A stretch of 64,000 nt of DNA from Actinacidiphila epipremni. GTDB lineage: Bacteria > Actinomycetota > Actinomycetes > Streptomycetales > Streptomycetaceae. Where the stretch lies: positions 1-64,000 of the forward strand of contig NZ_JAATEJ010000037.1 of NCBI RefSeq assembly GCF_012034175.1. Reading direction: 5' to 3'. Positions 57,257-64,000 of this stretch are shown piece by piece (positions within the stretch are counted from its first letter, which is position 1; every line of letters begins with the position of its first letter). The notes under the pieces were generated by a model. It was not told the origin of the DNA. It did no database searches and saw nothing but the letters and a program-made list of their open reading frames with translations. Both the position numbers and the translations under genes were made by a program.

Positions 57257-59250
57257 GCGAGTTCGCCGAGGGCGCGTCGCAGGGCGTTCCGGGCCCGCGC
57301 CATGCACCGCTGCCACCGCCGCCGGCCGAGGTCACCGCCGGGCCGGCGGACGACAACCTCACCGACGAGCTGGAGGAGACGTACTGGTCCGTGCACGACG
57401 GGGCCGCCGCGAGCGCGACGGTGCGGCAGGTCCTCGCCGGGCTGCCGCGGATCACCGGGCTGATCGGGCGGCTGGCGTGGCGGGCCGACCGGCGGGCGGC
57501 GCTGTGCGTGCTGCTGTGCCAGCTGGCGTCCGCCGCGATGAGCGCGCTCGGGCTGATCGCGGGTGTCACCGTGCTCCAGCACCTGTTCGCCGCCGGCCCG
57601 ACGGCCGACCGGGTGCGTGCCGCGCTTCCGCAGATTCTGCTGGTCGTGGGGCTGCTGTCGGCGCGGGCCGTGCTGGAGGCGGCCGTCGCGGTCGCCCAGG
57701 CCCGGGTCACGCCGAAGATCCGTACCGCCCTGGAGTGCGAGTTCCTCGAACTGACCGCGCATGTGCGGCTGGAGGCCGTCGAGGACCCAGACTGGCACGA
57801 CGAGGTCCACCGGGCCAACGACCGCGGGCTGTTCTACGCGCGGCAGATCGTCGGCCAGGTCGTCTCGCTCGCCGCCGCGGCCCTGGCCCTCGCCGGCACC
57901 GCCGGTGTGCTCAGCGTCCTGCACCCGGCCCTGCTGCCGCTGCTCCTGCTGTCGGTGCTGCCGGTGGGGGTCGCGGCGGTCCGCAGCGCGCGGGACCGCT
58001 TCGGGTCGTTCAAGCGGTGGAACGCCCTCCAGCGCCGGGTGCGGGTGTTCTCCTGGCTGCTCCTGGACGTGGACGCCGCCGCCGAGCTGCGGTCGGACAC
58101 CGCGCAGGACGCGCTGCTGGCCGAGCACCGCCGGCTGACCGTCAAGATCGCCGAGGAGGACACCCGGCTCGGGGTGCACGCGGCGCTGCTGAACCTCGCG
58201 GGCCGCGCCGTCGGCGGGCTCGGGACCGGCATCACCTACGCGGCGCTCGCGGGCATGCTCATCGCGGGCTGGCTCCCGCTCGCCTCGGGCGCCGGCGCGG
58301 TGCTGGCCATCCAGGCCGGGCAGGCCGCGCTCACCCGGCTCGTCGACGTCGCCCACCTGGTCTACGAGCAGGCGCTGTGGGTCTCGGACCTGCTCGCCGT
58401 CCAGGAGCGCAGCCGCGGCCTGCTGCCCGCGCGCGGCGAGATCCAGGCCCCGGCGGCGGTCGGCACGATCACCCTGGACGACGTGCACTTCCGCTACGCC
58501 GGCAAGGACACCCCCGCGCTGGACGGCATCAGCATGACCCTCACCGCCGGGCAGAAGGTCGCCTTCGTCGGCCTCAACGGCTCGGGGAAGTCCACCTGTG
58601 CCAAGGTACTGGCCGGGTTGTACGAGCCGGGGCGGGGCACGGTGCGGTGGGACGGCGTGGACGTCCGCGACATGGACGCGGCCTCCCTGCACCGCCAGGT
58701 CGCCTGCGTGCTCCAGGAGCCGGTCCGCTACCCCTTCAGTGCCCTGTCCAACATCATCGCCGGCACCGGCACCCTCACCACCGCCGACCCCGACCGTGTC
58801 CTGGCCGCCGCCCGCGCCGCGGGAGCCGACGGCGTCGTCGCCGAACTCCCGCACACCTGGACGACGTTGCTGTCCAAACGCTTCAAGGGCGGCCAGCAGC
58901 TCTCCGGCGGCCAGTGGGCCAAGATCGCGGTGGCCCGCGGCCAGTACCAGAACGCCCCGCTCCTGCTGCTCGACGAGCCCACCGCGAGCATGGACCCGCC
59001 CGCGGAACACGCCGTCTACGAAGCGGTCCTGCGCGGCCGGCTGCGCGAGGACCAGATCACCGTCCTGATCTCCCACCGCCTCGCCAGCGTCGTCGACTGC
59101 GACACCATCTACGTCTTCGACCGCGGCCGGATCACCGAGTCCGGCTCGCACGACGCCCTCATGGCCCGCCGCGGCGTCTACGCCGACATGTTCACCCTCC
59201 AGGCCGACGGCTACCGCCCCCGCTCCCCGCGGACGAAGGCGGTCCCGTGA
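57253..59250 (+). CDS. ABC exporter, fused membrane and ATPase domains
   Basis: A 665-residue half-transporter, probably homodimeric. An N-terminal soluble stretch of about 75 residues precedes about six membrane helices (FVLC-type: CVLLCQLASAAMSALGLIAGV, ILLVVGLLSARAVLEAAVAV, GQVVSLAAAALALAGTAGVL, ITYAALAGMLIAGWLPLASG as partial quotes). The ATPase has Walker A GLNGSGKST, Q-loop VLQEPV, signature LSGGQ, Walker B LLLLDEPTASMD and H-switch ISHR. Similar exporters carry peptides or lipids. The start codon is uncertain: ATG 57253 has a poor ribosome site of its own but overlaps an upstream frame. Confidence 0.88.
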   Translation: MSEFAEGASQGVPGPRHAPLPPPPAEVTAGPADDNLTDELEETYWSVHDGAAASATVRQVLAGLPRITGLIGRLAWRADRRAALCVLLCQLASAAMSALGLIAGVTVLQHLFAAGPTADRVRAALPQILLVVGLLSARAVLEAAVAVAQARVTPKIRTALECEFLELTAHVRLEAVEDPDWHDEVHRANDRGLFYARQIVGQVVSLAAAALALAGTAGVLSVLHPALLPLLLLSVLPVGVAAVRSARDRFGSFKRWNALQRRVRVFSWLLLDVDAAAELRSDTAQDALLAEHRRLTVKIAEEDTRLGVHAALLNLAGRAVGGLGTGITYAALAGMLIAGWLPLASGAGAVLAIQAGQAALTRLVDVAHLVYEQALWVSDLLAVQERSRGLLPARGEIQAPAAVGTITLDDVHFRYAGKDTPALDGISMTLTAGQKVAFVGLNGSGKSTCAKVLAGLYEPGRGTVRWDGVDVRDMDAASLHRQVACVLQEPVRYPFSALSNIIAGTGTLTTADPDRVLAAARAAGADGVVAELPHTWTTLLSKRFKGGQQLSGGQWAKIAVARGQYQNAPLLLLDEPTASMDPPAEHAVYEAVLRGRLREDQITVLISHRLASVVDCDTIYVFDRGRITESGSHDALMARRGVYADMFTLQADGYRPRSPRTKAVP

Positions 59251-59295
59251 CCGCCCGGGAGCCGCGGACGCCCGGACGCGGCATACGCTGGGGGG

Positions 59296-60333
59296 ATGGA
59301 TCGCGGCACCGCGGACGACGGGACGCCGGGCGGGCTGGACGCGCTCGACGCGCGGCTGCTGCATGCCCTCCAGGTGGACGGGCGGGCGCCGTTCGCGCGG
59401 ATCGCGGAGGTGCTGGGCGCCGGCGACCGTACGCTGGCGCGGCGCTGGGCGCGGCTGAGGGCGGCCGGGCTGGCCCGGGTGGTGGGCGTGACGGCCGGTG
59501 AGGCGGTCGGGACCGCGGAGTGGCTGGTGCGGCTGCGGGTGCCGCCGGCCCATTGCGTGGCGGTCGCCCGGGCGTTGGCGGCGCGGGCCGACACCGCGTG
59601 GGTGACGGTCGGGGCGGGCGGCACCGAGGTGCTGAGCGTGTTCCGGGTGCCGGAGGGCCGGGTGGCGCCGCTGGCGGCCCTGGGGGCGTACGGGCCGGTC
59701 GCCGGCGCCGAGGCCTACCGGGTGCTGCACCCGGTCATGGGCGGCCGGCGCTGGCGTGGCCGCACGTCCGCGCTGACGCCCGAGGAGGTCGCCGCGCTGC
59801 GCCCGGCCGGGGACGGGGAGCCGTCGCCGTACCGGGGCGGGCTGAGCGATCTCGACCGGGGGCTGCTCCAGGCGCTCGCGTCGGACGGGCGGGCGGTGTA
59901 CCCGGACCTGGCGCGGCGGCTGGGCTGGTCGCAGTCCGCCGTACGCCGCCGGCTGGAGGTGCTGCGCGGCTCGGGCGCGGTCCGCTTCGACGTGGAGACC
60001 GACCCGCGGCTGTTCGGCGCGACCGTGCAGTGCCTGCTGTGGCTCGGCACGTTCCCGGCCCGTACCGCGAGCGTCGCCCAGGCGCTGTCCGCGGACCCCG
60101 AGGTGGCGTTCGTCGCGACGGTGACCGGCGCACACAACGTCTTCGCCATCGCGGTCTGCCGTGACATCGCCGCCCTGCACACGTACCTCACCGTGCGCGT
60201 CCCCGCCCTGGAGGGCGTCCAGCGCCTGGAGACCACGCCCATCGACGCGTACACCAAGCGCGAGGCCCCGCTCCGGGACGCCGGCCGCGGCCGGCCCCGA
60301 TACCGTGTCGAACGTCCGTCGGAGAGCTGCTAA
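59296..60333 (+). CDS. Lrp/AsnC-family regulator with two HTH units
   Basis: A 345-residue protein, about twice the usual Lrp length, containing two copies of the unit. HTH 1 is at LDARLLHALQVDGRAPFARI, HTH 2 at LDRGLLQALASDGRAVYPDL, each followed by a RAM-like ligand/oligomer region, with VAFVATVTGAHNVFAIAVC in the second. A single chain may mimic the Lrp dimer. It ends 10 bp before the Cys leader peptide of the methionine-type importer and could regulate it or the upstream exporter. Confidence 0.9.
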   Translation: MDRGTADDGTPGGLDALDARLLHALQVDGRAPFARIAEVLGAGDRTLARRWARLRAAGLARVVGVTAGEAVGTAEWLVRLRVPPAHCVAVARALAARADTAWVTVGAGGTEVLSVFRVPEGRVAPLAALGAYGPVAGAEAYRVLHPVMGGRRWRGRTSALTPEEVAALRPAGDGEPSPYRGGLSDLDRGLLQALASDGRAVYPDLARRLGWSQSAVRRRLEVLRGSGAVRFDVETDPRLFGATVQCLLWLGTFPARTASVAQALSADPEVAFVATVTGAHNVFAIAVCRDIAALHTYLTVRVPALEGVQRLETTPIDAYTKREAPLRDAGRGRPRYRVERPSESC

Positions 60334-60336
60334 CGT
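60308..60336 (+). promoter_or_regulatory. Promoter giving a probable leaderless transcript for the second Cys leader
   Basis: -35-like TCGAAC (60308-60313), 17-bp spacer, -10 TAACGT (60331-60336). The leader ATG is at 60344, 8 nt downstream of the -10, which is where transcription should start. No ribosome site is available, consistent with leaderless translation. The promoter lies inside the 3' end of the Lrp gene. Confidence 0.45.
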
Positions 60337-60343
60337 ACTCGCC

Positions 60344-60415
60344 ATGCGTAAGCCCCTGTTGACGAGTCGGCGCACCGTCGACTACGTCCAGGTCGCCAGC
60401 TGCCTGTGTCGCTGA
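60344..60415 (+). CDS. Cys-containing leader peptide upstream of the methionine/sulfur ABC importer
   Basis: A 23-residue ORF with core RTVDYVQVASCLC near its end, then Arg and stop. It aligns position by position with the leader at 1980-2099. Two Cys codons lie in the last four codons, well placed for ribosome stalling when Cys-tRNA is scarce. The next genes are an NlpA-type binding protein, MetN and MetI, all sulfur-related. An untranslated stretch of 287 bp follows, in which GTCC-TGA-GGAC and GACTC/GAGTC repeats near 60475-60505 could form alternative structures. Confidence 0.78.
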   Translation: MRKPLLTSRRTVDYVQVASCLCR

Positions 60416-60702
60416 ACTTGTCGCGACACCGCCCGGCCGGCCCTGCCCCGGACCTGATGCCCGGGACCCGGCAGTCCTGACTCCTGAGCGTCCCGAGTCC
60501 TGAGGACCGCCCGCTCCCCCGGCCCGGCGTGGCCGCCCGTTTCTCCCCCGCTCGATCCCCTCTCGATCCCCGCGCGATCCCTCGACCGATCGCCGCGCTC
60601 CCGTGCGCCCCGGCACGCGTACCGCCTCCCGCGTACGCATGCCGCCGTCGCGCACGCCCGCACGCCCTGACGCCCTTGCCCGCACCACCGGAGGTACCTG
60701 CC

Positions 60703-61662
60703 GTGACCGAGTCGTCCCCGTCCAACGCCCCTGAGAGCCCCGAACCGACCCTGCCCTCGCGCGGCGGTGGCCGGCGGCGCGTGCTGTGGATCACCGCGGC
60801 TGCGGTGGTCGTGGTCGCCGCCGTCGTCGTGGGCCTGGTCCTGTCGCTGGGCGGCGGCTCCGACGGGTCGAAAACAATACGCGTCGGGGTCGTCGACGCC
60901 TCCCAGCCGTACTGGAAGACGTACGCGGACCTGGCGAAGAAGCGGCTCGGCGTGACGGTGAAGTTCGTCAACTTCAACGACTACAGCCAGCCCAACCCGG
61001 CGCTGAAGGAGAAGCAGCTGGACCTCAACGAGTTCCAGCACATCCAGTACCTCGCGAACTACAACGTCACCGCGCACGACGACCTGCAGCCGATCGGCGC
61101 GACCGCGGTCTACCCGCTGCCCCTGTACTCGCTGAAGTACGACAACCCGGCCGCACTGCCGGCCGGCGCGAAGGTGGCGATCCCCAACGACGCCATCAAC
61201 GAGGCCCGCGGGCTGCTGGTGCTCCAGGCCGCCGGGCAGCTCACCCTCAAGGACGGCGGCACCGCCTTCTCCACCACCGCCGACATCCTCACCCACCGGG
61301 TCGACGTCACCACGCTGGACGCCTCGCAGACGGCCGGCGCGCTGCAGAACGGCTCGGTGGCCGCGGCGATCGTCAACAACAACTACGCCACAAGCGCCAA
61401 GCTGCCGACCTCGCGGGCGATCTTCCAGGACGACCCGGGCAGCTCCAGCGCGGCGCCCTACGTGAACATCTTCGTCGCCCGCAAGGCCGACGTGGGCGAT
61501 CAGACCTACCTCAAGCTCGCCGCGCTCTACCACGACCCGGCCGTCGAGAAGGGCGTCCAGCAGGCCAACGGCGGCACGGCGGTGTTCCGTACGACCTCGG
61601 CGGCCGACCTCCAGGCCGAGCTGGCGACCGTGCAGAAGCAGGCCGAGGCGGCGAAGAAGTAG
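60703..61662 (+). CDS. metQ: MetQ/NlpA-family substrate-binding protein
   Basis: A 319-residue extracellular binding protein for methionine or a related sulfur compound. The domain starts KTIRVGVVDASQPYWKTY and shows DYSQPNPALKEKQLDLNEFQH and IGATAVYPLPLYSLKY, family hallmarks. The N-terminus has a Pro/Ser tail, a basic RRR, then a hydrophobic helix (VLWITAAAVVVVAAVVVGLVL) but no lipobox Cys. It therefore seems anchored by an uncleaved helix rather than lipid. GTG 60703 has GGAGG 8-9 nt upstream. Confidence 0.9.
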   Translation: MTESSPSNAPESPEPTLPSRGGGRRRVLWITAAAVVVVAAVVVGLVLSLGGGSDGSKTIRVGVVDASQPYWKTYADLAKKRLGVTVKFVNFNDYSQPNPALKEKQLDLNEFQHIQYLANYNVTAHDDLQPIGATAVYPLPLYSLKYDNPAALPAGAKVAIPNDAINEARGLLVLQAAGQLTLKDGGTAFSTTADILTHRVDVTTLDASQTAGALQNGSVAAAIVNNNYATSAKLPTSRAIFQDDPGSSSAAPYVNIFVARKADVGDQTYLKLAALYHDPAVEKGVQQANGGTAVFRTTSAADLQAELATVQKQAEAAKK

Positions 61663-61710
61663 CCGCCGGGAGCGAGGAGGACCACGAGACGCAGGGAGCC
61701 GAGGAACCCG

Positions 61711-62853
61711 ATGGCCGCCGACAGCCCGCCGCCCGCCGTACCCGAGCCGAAGCCCGAGCCCGAGCAAAAGCCGGGACCGGAACCGGAGCCGGAGCCGGGA
61801 CCGCAGCCCGCCGAGGTGCACGTCCGCTTCGACCGGGTCGGCAAGACCTTCCCCGGCAAGGGCCGCGGGGCCGCCCCGCACGTGGCGCTGCGCGACGTCA
61901 GCCTGGAGATCCGCCGCGGCGAGGTCTTCGGCGTCATCGGCCACTCCGGGGCGGGCAAGAGCACGCTCGTACGGCTCGTCAACGGCCTGGAGACGCCGAC
62001 CGCCGGCCGGGTCCACGTCGGGCCGCACGAGCTGACGGCGCTCGGCGAGAAGGGGCGGCGGGAGGTCCGGCGCGACATCGGGATGGTCTTCCAGCAGTTC
62101 AACCTCTTCCGCTCGCGCACCGTCGCGGGCAACGTCGCCTACCCGCTGAAGGTCGCCGGCGTCCGGCAGCCGGAGCGGGACCGGCGGGTCGCCCGGCTGC
62201 TGGACTTCGTCGGGCTGCTGGACCGCGCCCACGACCACCCCGAGCAGCTGTCGGGCGGGCAGAAGCAGCGCGTCGGCATCGCCCGCGCGCTGGCCACCGA
62301 GCCGTCGCTGCTGCTCGCGGACGAGGCGACCAGCGCGCTGGACCCGGAGACCACCGGCGAGGTGCTGGCGCTGCTGCGCCAGGTCAACCGGGAGCTCGGC
62401 GTCACCATCGTGATCATCACCCATGAACTCGACGTCATCCGGTCGGTCGCCGACCGGGTCGCGGTGCTGGACTCCGGGCGGGTGGCGGAGACCGGCAGCG
62501 TCTACGACGTCTTCGCCCGGCCGCGCACCGAGGCCGCCGCGCGCTTCGTGGGCGCGACACTGCGCGACCGGCCGTCCGCGCAGACCCTGGCCCGGCTGCG
62601 GGCCCGGCACACCGGGCGGCTGGTGACGGTCCGGGTCCGCGACGACCAAGGCGGGTTCCAGACCCGGCTGGCCCGCACGTTCCTGGACCACCAGGTGGCC
62701 GCCGACATCGTGTTCGGCGGCATCAGCGAGCTGCAGGAGCGGCCGGTGGGCAGCCTGACGTTCGCGCTCACCGGCCCCGGCGGCGCGGTGGACGCCGCGC
62801 TCGTGGCGCTGCGCGCGGACGGCGTCGACCTCGCCGAGGAGGAGGAAGCCTGA
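61711..62853 (+). CDS. metN: Methionine-type ABC transporter ATP-binding protein
   Basis: A 380-residue ATPase. After a Pro/Glu-rich tail of about 30 residues come Walker A GHSGAGKST, Q-loop MVFQQFNLFRSRTV, signature LSGGQKQRVGIA, Walker B LLLADEATSALD and IITHE. The C-terminal NIL regulatory domain (RLVTVRVRDDQGGFQTRLA to ALTGPGGAVDAAL) is diagnostic of MetN; it binds methionine for trans-inhibition in characterised members. The acidic/Pro tail is unusual. It lies 48 bp after the binding-protein gene and its stop is followed 1 bp later by the permease ATG. Confidence 0.95.
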   Translation: MAADSPPPAVPEPKPEPEQKPGPEPEPEPGPQPAEVHVRFDRVGKTFPGKGRGAAPHVALRDVSLEIRRGEVFGVIGHSGAGKSTLVRLVNGLETPTAGRVHVGPHELTALGEKGRREVRRDIGMVFQQFNLFRSRTVAGNVAYPLKVAGVRQPERDRRVARLLDFVGLLDRAHDHPEQLSGGQKQRVGIARALATEPSLLLADEATSALDPETTGEVLALLRQVNRELGVTIVIITHELDVIRSVADRVAVLDSGRVAETGSVYDVFARPRTEAAARFVGATLRDRPSAQTLARLRARHTGRLVTVRVRDDQGGFQTRLARTFLDHQVAADIVFGGISELQERPVGSLTFALTGPGGAVDAALVALRADGVDLAEEEEA

Positions 62854-62854
62854 C

Positions 62855-63514
62855 ATGCACGAGTTCACCACCAACCTGCCGGTCTACCGCGAGGCGATCC
62901 GGCAGACCCTCTCCATCGTCGGTGTCTCGCTGGCAGCCGGCGGCGTCCTGGGCCTGGCCCTCGGGCTGGTGCTGTACGCGACCCGCCCCGGCAACCTGCT
63001 GGGCAACCGGGCGGTCTTCCTGGCGGTCAACGTGCTGGTCAACGTGGTCAGGCCGGTGCCGTTCGTCATCTTCATCACCGCGATCCAGCCGCTGATGCTG
63101 CACACCATCGGCACCACGATCGGCACGGGCGCGGTCACCTTCGCGCTGTCGCTGTCGGCCGCGTTCGCGATCAGCCGGATCGTGGAGCAGAACCTGCTGA
63201 CCGTCGACCCGGGCGTGGTGGAGGCGGCCCGCGCGACCGGGGCGCGGCCGGTGGGCATCCTGCTCACCGTGCTGATCCCGGAGGCGCTGGGGCCGCTGGT
63301 GCTCGGCTACACGTTCATCTTCGTGGCGATCGTCGACATGTCGGCCCAGGCCGGCCTGTTCGGCGGCGGCGGGCTCGGCGACTTCGCGATCACCTACGGG
63401 TCGCAGCGCTACAACTGGCCGGTCGTCTACATCACCGTCGCGACGATCGTCGTCCTCGTCCAGGCCGGGCAGTTCCTCGGCAACTGGCTGGCCCGGCGCG
63501 CGCTGCGGCGGTAG
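62855..63514 (+). CDS. metI: Methionine-type ABC transporter permease
   Basis: A 219-residue membrane subunit with five segments: LSIVGVSLAAGGVLGLALGLVL, AVFLAVNVLVNVVRPVPFVIF, TFALSLSAAFAISRIVEQN, the EAA loop EAARATGARPVGILLTVLIPEAL and AIVDMSAQAGLFGGGGLGDFAI. RPVPFVIF and FGGGGLGDFAI are MetI signatures. GGAGGAGG of the metN end serves as its ribosome site. Last gene of the unit, followed by a strong hairpin. Confidence 0.95.
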   Translation: MHEFTTNLPVYREAIRQTLSIVGVSLAAGGVLGLALGLVLYATRPGNLLGNRAVFLAVNVLVNVVRPVPFVIFITAIQPLMLHTIGTTIGTGAVTFALSLSAAFAISRIVEQNLLTVDPGVVEAARATGARPVGILLTVLIPEALGPLVLGYTFIFVAIVDMSAQAGLFGGGGLGDFAITYGSQRYNWPVVYITVATIVVLVQAGQFLGNWLARRALRR

Positions 63515-63535
63515 CCGGTGGCGGTCCGGCGCCGT

Positions 63536-63572
63536 TCCGGCCCGGTCGGGGGACGCCCCCGGCCGGGCCGGA
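63536..63572. terminator. Strong bidirectional terminator after metI
   Basis: A 17-bp stem (63536-63552 with 63556-63572, one G-U pair) around a 3-nt loop, between convergent stops at 63514 and 63589. An alternative outer pairing GCGGTCCGGC/GCCGGACCGC (63521-63530 with 63567-63576) also exists. Confidence 0.75.
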
Positions 63573-63588
63573 CCGCTTGCGGGATGCC

Positions 63589-64000
63589 CTACAGCGGTGG
63601 CAGCGCGAGGTGTTCGCGCAGCGTCGTGCCCTCGTACGCGGTGCGGTACGCGCCGCGCTCCTGGAGTTCCGGGACGACCTTGTCGACGATGTCGGTCAGC
63701 GACGACGGCAGCAGGTGCGGCACGATGTTGAAGCCGTCCGCGGCCCGGGTGCGGACGTAGCGCGTCCACTCGTCGGCGATCTGCGCGGCGGTGCCGACGA
63801 AGGGCGGCCGGCGCGCGGACACCTCCCGTACCAACTGGACGATGGACAGGTCGCGTTCGGCGGCGAGTTCGCGCCACTTGCGGATCTGCGCGAGCTTGCC
63901 GGTGCGCTCCTCGATGGGGATCGTGCCGCGGGACGGGTCGAGTTCGGCCTCGCTGGGCTCGATGTCCGGCAGCGGTCCGTCCGGGTCCCAGGCCGACAGG
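63589..64000 (-). CDS. NtaA/SnaA/DszA-type flavin-dependent monooxygenase (C-terminal part, gene cut by window end)
   Basis: The leftward frame is open from the window end to TAG 63589, giving 136 residues of the C-terminus. PFVGTAAQIADEW, AADGFNIVPHLLPSSLTDIVDKVVPELQERG and YRTAYEGTTLREHLALP are characteristic of the bacterial luciferase-like NtaA/SnaA/SoxA/DszA group. These use FMNH2 to open or desulfurise organic compounds. Placement next to a methionine/sulfur importer under Cys attenuation suggests a sulfur-scavenging role (inference). The start lies beyond the window. Confidence 0.85.
   Translation of the reverse strand, partial: LSAWDPDGPLPDIEPSEAELDPSRGTIPIEERTGKLAQIRKWRELAAERDLSIVQLVREVSARRPPFVGTAAQIADEWTRYVRTRAADGFNIVPHLLPSSLTDIVDKVVPELQERGAYRTAYEGTTLREHLALPPL

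Noticed and set aside
1..64000. tRNA, rRNA, transposase, integrase or phage genes
   Set aside because: None could be recognised on either strand by reading the sequence; a dedicated tRNA/ncRNA scan was not possible.

Overview
The window looks like an arm or accessory region of a Streptomyces-type actinomycete chromosome (Streptomycetaceae). Base composition is very GC-rich, with strong G/C bias at third codon positions. GTG starts are common and start/stop overlaps of the ATGA or GTGA kind are frequent. Tat and Sec signal peptides, a chitinase promoter of Streptomyces type and many one-component regulators also fit. I see no rRNA, tRNA, CRISPR array, transposase or phage gene.

Layout. (1) 1-2.2 kb: an amino-acid-type ABC importer (permease, ATPase) behind a small Cys-containing leader peptide of the actinobacterial sulfur-attenuation type. 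(2) 2.7-5.2 kb: a Tat-exported glycoside-hydrolase-like protein with a fascin-like C-terminus, and a DUF427 protein. (3) 5.3-19.1 kb: an aromatic-acid catabolic region. A leftward run holds a zinc dehydrogenase, a Rieske oxygenase, a DUF4177 protein, a 4,5-dihydroxyphthalate-decarboxylase-like protein, a GalB-like hydratase, a CHA aldolase, a fused LigB-LigA extradiol dioxygenase, a ferric-type ABC importer and a flavin/[2Fe-2S] reductase. A rightward run holds an esterase, a muconolactone-isomerase-like protein and a GntR/FCD regulator. The shared intergenic region carries a consensus promoter with a perfect 14-bp palindrome in its spacer. (4) 19.1-25.7 kb: a three-subunit formate dehydrogenase (Cys in place of Sec) and a DUF4331 protein. 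(5) 25.9-28.1 kb: two tandem secreted thaumatin-like proteins. (6) 28.1-30.8 kb: an aldo/keto reductase, then a 38-residue peptide translationally coupled to a C-terminally extended protein-isoaspartate-methyltransferase homologue, a plausible minimal aspartimide RiPP locus. (7) 31.1-35.4 kb: a 1362-residue GH2 enzyme with discoidin-like modules inserted before its barrel, under two LacI-type operators. (8) 35.5-40.8 kb: a leader-like ORF, hairpin and small protein coupled to a second IF-1; a MarR/second-enolase divergent pair; DUF1622, a lipoprotein, an AraC regulator and a DHFR-like protein. (9) 40.8-49.4 kb: a Ser/Thr kinase, an ECF sigma factor with two paralogous exported proteins, a YciO/Sua5 protein, and a 1159-residue STAND ATPase-TPR protein opposite a small membrane protein. 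(10) 49.5-60.3 kb: a GH18 chitinase with classic 12-bp direct repeats, hydrolase, SpoIIE phosphatase, AKR/XRE pair, MFS exporter, ABC exporter and a double-HTH Lrp regulator. (11) 60.3-64 kb: a methionine/sulfur-type ABC importer (NlpA, MetN, MetI) behind a second Cys leader peptide with a probable leaderless start, then the C-terminal part of an NtaA/SnaA/DszA-type flavin monooxygenase cut by the window end.

How they fit together. Both ends carry importers with homologous Cys-sensing leaders, so the region appears to encode scavenging of sulfur compounds. The middle encodes use of an aromatic acid down to pyruvate and oxaloacetate, and degradation of chitin and other polysaccharides. All functions are inferred from sequence patterns recalled from known families; no database search was run.
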